This document shows positions 1 through 5,237 of a stretch of DNA of 6,711 nucleotides, piece by piece (the stretch's first letter is position 1; every line of letters begins with the position of its first letter). This stretch comes from Bacteroidales bacterium. Lineage in GTDB: Bacteria > Bacteroidota > Bacteroidia > Bacteroidales > UBA932. The notes under the pieces are model-generated. The model made no database searches. It had not been told where the DNA came from and saw only the letters and a program-made list of their open reading frames with translations. The stretch spans positions 1 through 6,711 of the forward strand of contig WRBG01000109.1 in the NCBI GenBank assembly GCA_009784635.1, read 5' to 3'. The position numbers and the translations under genes were made by a program.

Positions 1-3
1 ACC

Positions 4-561
4 TTATCCCTCGGCACCACGCCTAACGGTGTGCTTGACCTTGAACAGGGCAAAGTTTAGCTCAAAATTAGTTTCGGTGCCGGTGGCCCTTAGGTCGTCT
101 CCAAAAATGTCCGCAATGATGTCGCCGCTCTTTTGCATCAGTTGTTTTTGTTCATACTCTTGGGGACTCTGAGACAGCGCGGCAATGCTGCGCGACAGCT
201 CTCTGATTTTGGCAAAGGCTTCCACTATGGCAATCGTGGTTTGGGTGGCCCGCGGACTTTTGAGGATGGTGGCCAACATGTACAAGCCTTTCTCGGTAAA
301 GGCTTTGGGTGCATACTTTGTGTGCTGCCCTCTACCGCCTGTCTCTAAGGTCGAAATTTTCGACCTTAAAAAAGACGTTTCATCATCAGTCAACTCAATA
401 ATATACCCCAAGGGGAATTTATCTTCGTTGTTTTTCACGGCCTCATTGACGCGCTTTGTCTCCACCCCATACAAGACCGCCACATCACTGTCTAAAATAA
501 CGCTTTCACCTCTAATCACGAGGATTTTTTCTTCTACTTCACTGAATCGTACTACGTTCAT
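4..561 (-). CDS. ORF6N domain-containing protein (putative phage-type DNA-binding protein)
   Basis: This is a complete 185-residue ORF with an ATG at 559-561 and a TAA at 4-6. Residues about 10-120 match the ORF6N pattern as I know it: ILVIRGESVILDSDVAVLYG, then the K-RVNEAVKNN segment, the KFP motif, GRGQHTKYAPKAFTEKGLYMLATILKS written in parts (GRGQHTKYAPKAFTEKG near 76-92, LYMLATILKS near 93-102), and a helical IAIVEAFAKIRELSR stretch near 110-124. The C-terminal 60 residues are charged and unassigned. ORF6N is a domain of phage and prophage proteins related in context to KilA-N and Bro domains. DNA binding is presumed rather than shown in this window. Bacteroidota genomes often carry such genes as isolated copies, and no phage structural gene, integrase or recombinase is seen next to this one. 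A near-palindrome sits inside the gene at 346-368. The family call is firm; the biological role is open. Confidence 0.9.
   Translation of the reverse strand: MNVVRFSEVEEKILVIRGESVILDSDVAVLYGVETKRVNEAVKNNEDKFPLGYIIELTDDETSFLRSKISTLETGGRGQHTKYAPKAFTEKGLYMLATILKSPRATQTTIAIVEAFAKIRELSRSIAALSQSPQEYEQKQLMQKSGDIIADIFGDDLRATGTETNFELNFALFKVKHTVRRGAEG
346..368. repeat. Perfect 11-bp inverted repeat with a 1-base centre, inside the ORF6N gene
   Basis: The left arm TAAGGTCGAAA (346-356) and right arm TTTCGACCTTA (358-368) are exact reverse complements around a single T at 357. On the coding strand it covers codons for the LRSKISTLE part of the ORF6N protein. It is not followed by a T-run on the plus strand (an A-run follows). 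On the minus strand the T-run precedes it, so it does not fit an intrinsic terminator. It could be a protein-binding palindrome or a chance outcome of codon use. Confidence 0.85.
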
Positions 562-614
562 ACTTGATTTTTTTAATGGTTTGTTGATTGTTTAATTATT
601 TTGGCCCAAAGCAA

Positions 615-642
615 CAAAGAATATTATTTAGGGAGCGGCAAA
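615..642 (-). promoter_or_regulatory. Candidate promoter of the ORF6N gene
   Basis: Read on the minus strand, TTTG (639-642) is followed 15 bases later by TATTCTTTG (615-623), a one-base-longer variant of the Bacteroidota -7 box TAnnTTTG. The spacing between the boxes is shorter than the usual 19-21 bases and the -7 box is imperfect. The leader to the ATG at 561 would be roughly 45-50 bases. Confidence 0.3.
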
Positions 643-665
643 AAAACAAAATCTGACTTCTTGTG

Positions 666-704
666 ATTTTTTTAAAACTTTTTTGAAAAAAAATTAAAAA
701 ATTT
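666..704. other. A/T-rich tract with runs of T and A upstream of the lipoprotein gene
   Basis: Only 2 of these 39 bases are G or C. The tract is made of successive T-runs and A-runs and lies between the divergent ORF6N and lipoprotein genes. Such tracts can be bent and can act as promoter up-elements. I found no convincing -33/-7 pair for the lipoprotein gene next to it, so its role is unknown. It lacks the G/C-rich stem of an intrinsic terminator. Confidence 0.5.
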
Positions 705-759
705 CGCAACATTTTGGAGTTTCGTGCATCTATATGGTAGAACTAAAAAATAAGATAAC

Positions 760-1329
760 ATGAATTTATCAACCGTAACGGCGATACCTTGCATGGCATG
801 TTTACTGCTTTGTTTGTCATGCCAAAATGAGCCTAATCCAACAATTGAACCATTATCTGATGAACAAATCTCATCTAATTTATTAACAATGGGAGGCATC
901 GATGGAAGCATAGACCCTCAACATCTTATCGGAGAATGGAATCTTGTCAAGTTTGCTTATACGGCAGACGGCAAGGAAATCTCAAACATTACCACTGTGT
1001 CGGGTGGCTGGCTTAAAATCCTCTTTGCGCCTACTCCTGTTGAACACTGTGTATCAGATAGATGGATGCTACATTGCACGAATACCATGAATTATACATG
1101 TTCAATATCCGGCAATTTTATTGAACTTGAGGGCCGTGGTTCTACATACATACATGTACCGCTTCCGAACATAGAAATTGATGCAGAACGCGCTTTTGCA
1201 AATGCGTACAGTTTTGTTATTAATGGCAATGAGTTAATCATTCATTTCAAGAGGATAGACGACAAAAAAACACTATCTAATTGTGTAGCAATAGAAAACA
1301 AAAATTTAATCATCTTTCAAAAACGATAA
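760..1329 (+). CDS. Putative lipoprotein with META/HslJ-like features
   Basis: This is a 189-residue ORF. The ATG at 760 is preceded in frame by a TAA at 751-753, so the start cannot move far upstream. Residues 9-20 are hydrophobic and end in LCLSC, with C21 as the likely lipidated cysteine. The signal is atypical: it has no Lys or Arg before the hydrophobic core, and residue -3 is Cys. The mature part has LIGEWNLVKFAY (56-67), a GNFIELEG strand (118-125), GNELIIHFK (156-164) and a closing NLIIFQKR. This beta-strand order resembles META/HslJ-like or lipocalin-like Bacteroidota lipoproteins. That is a resemblance by eye, not a domain hit. Four further cysteines (C97, C106, C114, C175) could form disulfides in the periplasm. 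Sampled lines are about 32% G+C, well below the genes downstream, suggesting a different history. Its 3' end overlaps the convergent GH13 gene by 13 bases. Confidence 0.75.
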   Translation: MNLSTVTAIPCMACLLLCLSCQNEPNPTIEPLSDEQISSNLLTMGGIDGSIDPQHLIGEWNLVKFAYTADGKEISNITTVSGGWLKILFAPTPVEHCVSDRWMLHCTNTMNYTCSISGNFIELEGRGSTYIHVPLPNIEIDAERAFANAYSFVINGNELIIHFKRIDDKKTLSNCVAIENKNLIIFQKR

Positions 1330-2930
1330 CCATGAAAAGACAACAAACAGATGGCTGCCCCCCAAGCCGGTAAACCAAGCGAGAAAGGAGTCCGCATCAA
1401 GCCGTCCGTATCTGCCGTCCCAAACAGCAAAGTTCCGGACGTCCAATCGCGTCCGGCCATCCCAAAATGTTCCAAGGCGTGGGGGGGAATATGGATGTCC
1501 ATATCCGCCGGACGGTTGTCAAAATTAACCGCAACCAGCAGGAGTTCGTCCTCCCTGTCGGCGGCGTACCTCAAAAAAGCAAAGTGCTTGCGGGGGTCAA
1601 ACCGGCCATGGTGCCGGTTGGCGTAGACCAAATCATAGGTAGCGCCCCAAGCCAAAGCAGGACAAGAATCAATCAAAGAAAATAAATCCGTATACAGACC
1701 GTACAACCGCCGCTCCGACAGGCTCAGTTGCTCGGTATTGCATTGTCCCCGATGGTAAAACCGCCTTAGGCTGTCCGGACTCCAATAATCAAAAATCGAA
1801 GTCCGGCCGTCCAAGCCGCTAAAACCCTCCGCATCCATGCCCCTTTCGCCAAACTCCTGTCCGGCATAAAGCATAAAGGCAGACGTATTCAAACAGGCCG
1901 ACACCACCAAGGCCGGCAAAGCCTTAAAACCGTCTCCCATAAAAAAATCCGAAGCGATGCGCTGCTCGTCGTGGTTTTCCAAAAAATGCAACATAGCAGG
2001 CTGGAGGTCGCCCAACTGTTGCCAGCAGCGCGATATGTCGTCCGCAGGACGCTCTCCCCGCAACACGGCTTTTAGGGTGTCGTACAAACCCACTTTATCG
2101 TACAAATAATCGAATCCGCAGGCTATAAAGTCACGGTACAACTCCGGACGGTAAACCTCGGCAATAAAAAGCGCCTCTTTCTTTTGGGTTTTGATTTGAG
2201 GGATGACCCAAGCCCAAAAGTCAGTCGGCGCCATCTCCGCCATGTCGCAACGGAAGCCATCCACGCCCTTGCCGACCCAAAAAGAGAGGATATCCCGCAT
2301 TTTATGCCAAGTATCCAAATTATAGTTCAACTTCACCGTTTCGTACCAATCGTCCAAACTTGGGTCAGGCCTAAAACAGTCGTTTCCGGAGGCTTTAGCC
2401 GGCGCCTCTTGATAATCCCCGGCTACAGGCGATACAAACCGGGTTCCGGGCAGACCATAAAAATTATCCTCCCCAAAATCGTCCACCCCCAAGGGCTTGG
2501 CATCGGAGGCATATTGACGAAAAACATGATTGGGCACAAAATCAATCAGCACCAACAAGCCGCAGTCGTGGCAACGCCGTACCAAGTCCTCAAACTCAGC
2601 CATGCGGCGCGGAACATCCTGCGCCAAATCGGGGCAAACGTCATAATAATCGCGAATGGCGTAGGGCGAACCGGCCTTGCCTTTTACCAAACAGGCATCC
2701 ACCGGAGCAATCCCGTAGGCCGAATAGTCGGTAGTGGAAGCATGCTCTATAATGCCTGTCAGCCAAATATGGGTTACCCCCAGACGCTTAATCGCCGTCA
2801 GAGCAGCCGTGTTTATATGGGCAAATTTCCCCGTTCCATTTTCCTGTATCGACCCATGGGGAATGCAGGAGGAGTTTTCATTCCCAAAAAGTCGGGGCAA
2901 CAGTTGGTAAATAATCGGCTTTTTGTACAT
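1317..2930 (-). CDS. GH13 alpha-amylase family glycoside hydrolase
   Basis: This 537-residue enzyme acts on alpha-glucosidic bonds through a retaining mechanism on a TIM barrel. The four GH13 regions are all visible. Region I is DFVPNH (130-135) and region II is GFRCD (225-229) with nucleophile D229. Region III is FIAEVY with acid/base E258, and region IV is FLENHD with the third carboxylate D321. A C-terminal beta domain likely spans about 440-537. I chose the ATG at 2928-2930 (MYKKPIIYQLLPRLFG), because this is where family similarity begins and it lies 4 bases after the stop of the upstream M15 gene. A longer reading frame to 3050 would run through that gene. No signal peptide is seen, so the enzyme is probably cytoplasmic, working on glycogen or imported maltooligosaccharides. 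The exact specificity (amylase, maltogenic or transferase) is not readable. It is the last gene of the minus-strand run. Confidence 0.92.
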   Translation of the reverse strand: MYKKPIIYQLLPRLFGNENSSCIPHGSIQENGTGKFAHINTAALTAIKRLGVTHIWLTGIIEHASTTDYSAYGIAPVDACLVKGKAGSPYAIRDYYDVCPDLAQDVPRRMAEFEDLVRRCHDCGLLVLIDFVPNHVFRQYASDAKPLGVDDFGEDNFYGLPGTRFVSPVAGDYQEAPAKASGNDCFRPDPSLDDWYETVKLNYNLDTWHKMRDILSFWVGKGVDGFRCDMAEMAPTDFWAWVIPQIKTQKKEALFIAEVYRPELYRDFIACGFDYLYDKVGLYDTLKAVLRGERPADDISRCWQQLGDLQPAMLHFLENHDEQRIASDFFMGDGFKALPALVVSACLNTSAFMLYAGQEFGERGMDAEGFSGLDGRTSIFDYWSPDSLRRFYHRGQCNTEQLSLSERRLYGLYTDLFSLIDSCPALAWGATYDLVYANRHHGRFDPRKHFAFLRYAADREDELLLVAVNFDNRPADMDIHIPPHALEHFGMAGRDWTSGTLLFGTADTDGLMRTPFSLGLPAWGAAICLLSFHGYRF

Positions 2931-2934
2931 AGCC

Positions 2935-3630
2935 TCATTTCTTACCCAGATACTCCTCCAGACAAAGTCCGCTTTCCGTAATTTTTTTTGCCTCCTCAAC
3001 CCCCACAAACCGATAATGCCAAGGCTCAAACAAAAAACGGGTAATCTCAATCTTATTTGAGGGATACCTAAGGATAAAGCCGTATTTCCAGCAGTTGGCG
3101 ATCAGCCATTTGCCGGTAGAAGTAAGGGCAAAATGCCCGTCCCTCATCCGATGCACGGTAGATAAAATATCGGCGGCCAAGCCCAATTCATGCTCGCTGC
3201 CGCGGGGAGGAGCCACCAAAGTAGTGGCCAAACTATGCCCTCTTTCCGCAATCTTATCATCATAGTACTTCCGTTGCAAAGCCTCCTCCCTCCATCCGTC
3301 AAAAAAAATCAAATCAATCCCCTCTTTTTTAGCGTCAGTAAACATCCGCTCAAGGTGGTCTAAGGCCACAGCGTTCAAAAACATATTCTCCCGCTCGCAG
3401 CGCAGCCTTGTATCGGCGCGTTGGAGGTTGGGCGGCTTATAGCCGTCTGGCAGGCGATAGGTCTTGTTCACCAACAGCATAAATCCCCCCTTTTCCACCT
3501 CCTCGACGGTATATGTATAGGGATTCCGCTCGGAATAGCTTTGTCCGCTCGAAGACGGCGCGAACAACGCGAGCATCGCGAACAACGGCAGCAAAGCTAT
3601 ACTGCGAAACACAATGGTTTTGTAACACAT
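2935..3630 (-). CDS. M15 family D-alanyl-D-alanine carboxypeptidase-like metallopeptidase (VanY-like)
   Basis: The family trims the terminal D-Ala of peptidoglycan stem peptides using one zinc ion. I count 231 residues from the ATG at 3630. K4 and R9 followed by a hydrophobic stretch (10-24) form a signal peptide, with likely cleavage near SSSG-QS, so the product is periplasmic or lipid-free envelope-exported. The VanY hallmarks are present: LLVNKTYRLPDGYKP (52-66), GWRE (112-115), SEHELGLAAD (145-154) with ligands H147 and D154, and EPWH (202-205) with base E202 and ligand H205. A TTG start at 3648 would add six residues but lies on the candidate -7 box, so I prefer the ATG. No van regulatory or ligase genes are nearby, so this suggests cell-wall remodelling, not vancomycin resistance. 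It ends 4 bases before the GH13 start and begins 30 bases after the DJ-1 gene. Confidence 0.9.
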   Translation of the reverse strand: MCYKTIVFRSIALLPLFAMLALFAPSSSGQSYSERNPYTYTVEEVEKGGFMLLVNKTYRLPDGYKPPNLQRADTRLRCERENMFLNAVALDHLERMFTDAKKEGIDLIFFDGWREEALQRKYYDDKIAERGHSLATTLVAPPRGSEHELGLAADILSTVHRMRDGHFALTSTGKWLIANCWKYGFILRYPSNKIEITRFLFEPWHYRFVGVEEAKKITESGLCLEEYLGKK

Positions 3631-3645
3631 AGCAGACAAATATGG

Positions 3646-3675
3646 CAAAAATATCTTATGCTATGCCAACAGCAA
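3646..3675 (-). promoter_or_regulatory. Candidate Bacteroidota-type promoter of the M15 gene
   Basis: On the minus strand a TTG (3673-3675) is followed by 19 bases and then TATTTTTG (3646-3653), an exact TAnnTTTG -7 box. The spacing is within the usual range. The upstream box overlaps the last codons of the DJ-1 gene. Transcription would start a few bases before the ATG at 3630, giving a leader of about 10 bases. It would let M15 and GH13 be expressed apart from DJ-1. Confidence 0.45.
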
Positions 3676-4203
3676 CTGTCCGGCCACCTCGTCGGCGGCA
3701 GCCTTGCCTTTAAGCAGGGCCAAGAGTTCAAGGGCAAAGTCAAAAGTCAGTCCCGGACCTCGGCCGGTGGTAATATTTCCATCTGTTACTACCGCTTCCT
3801 GCGTGTGCAGGATGGCGCCCTTTAGGTAGTTTTCAAAGTTAGGATAGCAAGTCGCCCGCTTTCCTTCCAATAAGCCAAGTCCGCCCAACACCATGGGAGC
3901 AGCGCAAATCGCCGCCACTTTTCCTCCTTTGGCTACATGGGCCGGAATCGCCTTTTTTAGTCCCTCATGCTCATCAATTTTTACCGTCCCGCCGGGGAGA
4001 ATCAACATCTCGGCTTTAGAGAAATCTAAGGCTGCAAACAACATGTCGGCCGTTACGGGAACTCCGTGGCCCCCGACTACCGTTAATGTATCCTCCAAGG
4101 ATACCGTTTGCAGCGCCACGCCTCCGCGCCGCAAGATGTCAATGGTTGCAAGGGCTTCGATTTCTTCGAATCCGCTTACCAAAAAAATATAACTCTGTTT
4201 CAT
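3661..4203 (-). CDS. DJ-1/PfpI (YajL-like) family protein
   Basis: This is a 180-residue protein, close to the length of human DJ-1 (189) and YajL. The nucleophile-elbow cysteine C100 sits in VAAICAAPMVLG, matching C106 of DJ-1. Glu16 in GFEEIEA matches the acidic partner E18. LILPGG (67-72) and GRGPGLTFDFALELL (148-162) are further family marks. DJ-1-type proteins are linked to oxidative stress, glyoxalase activity and repair of glycated or oxidised targets; the physiological reaction is debated. No signal peptide is seen, so the protein is cytoplasmic. I chose the ATG at 4201-4203. A GTG at 4228 would add nine residues, but it would place the -7-like box TACTTTTG inside the coding sequence. 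The gene begins the minus-strand run with M15 and GH13, 30 bases before the M15 ATG, and faces the GLPGLI gene across an 88-base divergent gap. Confidence 0.9.
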   Translation of the reverse strand: MKQSYIFLVSGFEEIEALATIDILRRGGVALQTVSLEDTLTVVGGHGVPVTADMLFAALDFSKAEMLILPGGTVKIDEHEGLKKAIPAHVAKGGKVAAICAAPMVLGGLGLLEGKRATCYPNFENYLKGAILHTQEAVVTDGNITTGRGPGLTFDFALELLALLKGKAAADEVAGQLLLA

Positions 4204-4207
4204 GACA

Positions 4208-4215
4208 CAAAAGTA
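4208..4215 (-). promoter_or_regulatory. -7-like box directly upstream of the DJ-1 ATG
   Basis: On the minus strand TACTTTTG matches TAnnTTTG exactly and ends only 4 bases before the ATG at 4203. No good -33 TTTG lies at the usual distance. If real, transcription would begin at or next to the start codon. It may be a chance match. Confidence 0.3.
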
Positions 4216-4234
4216 ATCATTTTTTGGCACACAG

Positions 4235-4264
4235 TTTGCAGTCGAAAAAATAGACGTACATTCG
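4235..4264 (+). promoter_or_regulatory. Candidate Bacteroidota-type promoter of the GLPGLI/receptor unit
   Basis: TTTG (4235-4238) is followed by an 18-base spacer and TACATTCG (4257-4264), one mismatch from TAnnTTTG, then CA as is common after this box. The predicted start of transcription near 4269 leaves a leader of about 23 bases before the ATG at 4292, with no Shine-Dalgarno motif, as is usual in this phylum. Confidence 0.5.
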
Positions 4265-4291
4265 CATTTAGAAAAAATACAAATACTTTAT

Positions 4292-5224
4292 ATGAAACGA
4301 GTCCTTATCACTTTTCTTATCATGCCATGCGCATGGTCTTTTGCCTTTGCCCAAATGACCTATATGAGAGGCGGAAACATGGCGGCCCAAAGAGCCCCCA
4401 AAATCATTGACACCGCTATCTTGCAGGTAGTATACAGAGCGTACAGCGTCATCGACTCGCTCGCTCCCGACAGGGTTGCCCAAGACGACATGATTCTTCA
4501 AATCGGAAAGAACCGAAGCTCTAAATTCTTTACCGACACCAGAGTACGCGACTCCATCATGCAGGCCAACGTGAGCCGGATGCAGGCTGCGGCCGCTTCG
4601 GGCTCCGCGCCCGTTTTCGTTCAATCGCAAAGCGTGATGCAAGGCGGTCCGGCAGGCTCCGGCAATCAATCCATCGTATTTAAGAATTGGCCGGCCGGCA
4701 GCGTTACCGTTACCGACCGCGTGATGATGGACTCTTACGTCTATACCGAACCGGCCAACGAAATCCGGTGGGAAATCCTTCCCGACACAGACGTCATACT
4801 GTCCTATACCTGCCAAAAAGCGGTAACTACCTTTAGGGGACGAGTGTACGAAGCGTGGTTTGCCCCCGATATCCCTATCAACGAAGGACCTTGGAAGTTT
4901 GGCGGCCTGCCGGGGCTTATCCTCAAAGTGTCCGATACCCGCCAACACTATGTTTTTGAATGTATTGCCTTGGAGCAAACGCCAACGCAGATGGAGTACG
5001 CCGATTTGGACTATTTAAAAACCAACCGCAGAGACCTTGCCAGAGTGAAACGCAAATTCCACGAAGACCCCATGGCCGCCGTGGAAAGCATGAGGGCTTC
5101 GGCGCCGACCGGGGCCAACGTGAGGATGACGGTCAGAAGCTCAGACGGTTCGTCCATGGACGAAAACGAGATGAGGAACAGATTGAGGAACCGCGCCTAT
5201 AATCCGATTGAGCTTGACTATTAG
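4292..5224 (+). CDS. GLPGLI family exported protein
   Basis: This 310-residue protein carries the family's name motif as FGGLPGLIL (203-211). It is preceded by the typical YTCQKAVTTFRGRVYEAWF segment, with C174, and by PDIPINEGPWK (192-202). The start MKRVLITFLIMPCAWSFAFA-Q is a clear signal peptide with likely cleavage after residue 20, so the protein is periplasmic or outer-membrane associated. The C-terminal YNPIELDY is also family-like. GLPGLI proteins are widespread in Bacteroidota, were first noted as a paralogous set in Porphyromonas gingivalis, and have no established biochemical role that I know of. Residues about 90-127 are rich in Ala, Gly, Ser and Gln and look like a low-complexity insertion. 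The next gene, a CarboxypepD_reg outer-membrane protein, starts 13 bases after the TAG, so the two are probably co-transcribed and may act together. Confidence 0.93.
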   Translation: MKRVLITFLIMPCAWSFAFAQMTYMRGGNMAAQRAPKIIDTAILQVVYRAYSVIDSLAPDRVAQDDMILQIGKNRSSKFFTDTRVRDSIMQANVSRMQAAAASGSAPVFVQSQSVMQGGPAGSGNQSIVFKNWPAGSVTVTDRVMMDSYVYTEPANEIRWEILPDTDVILSYTCQKAVTTFRGRVYEAWFAPDIPINEGPWKFGGLPGLILKVSDTRQHYVFECIALEQTPTQMEYADLDYLKTNRRDLARVKRKFHEDPMAAVESMRASAPTGANVRMTVRSSDGSSMDENEMRNRLRNRAYNPIELDY

Positions 5225-5237
5225 ACCCTACTTCTCT

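Noticed and set aside
731..740. TATATGGTAG as a -7 box for the lipoprotein gene
   Set aside because: It has at least two mismatches to TAnnTTTG and no well-spaced TTTG upstream (the one at 713-716 is too close).
1435..1456. Seven-bp inverted repeat CCGGACG / CGTCCGG with an 8-base loop as a terminator for the lipoprotein gene
   Set aside because: No T-run follows, it lies over 100 bases past the stop and within GH13 coding sequence, so chance in a G/C-rich coding stretch is more likely.
2184..2981. Plus-strand open frame of 265 codons opposite the GH13 gene
   Set aside because: It is antisense to a gene with all catalytic motifs intact, shows no recognisable domain and is best read as a shadow frame.
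2931..3050. N-terminal extension of the GH13 frame to 3050
   Set aside because: It lies almost wholly within the M15 gene on the same strand in another frame, has no family similarity, and the ATG at 2930 fits both the family start and the 4-base gap.
2935..3630. Vancomycin-resistance role for the VanY-like protein
   Set aside because: No vanH, vanA/B-type ligase, vanX or vanRS gene is present; the M15 family is common in ordinary cell-wall turnover.
4268..4978. Minus-strand open frame of 236 codons opposite the GLPGLI gene
   Set aside because: It is antisense to a clear GLPGLI gene; its His/Gly/Arg-rich sequence is typical of a shadow frame.
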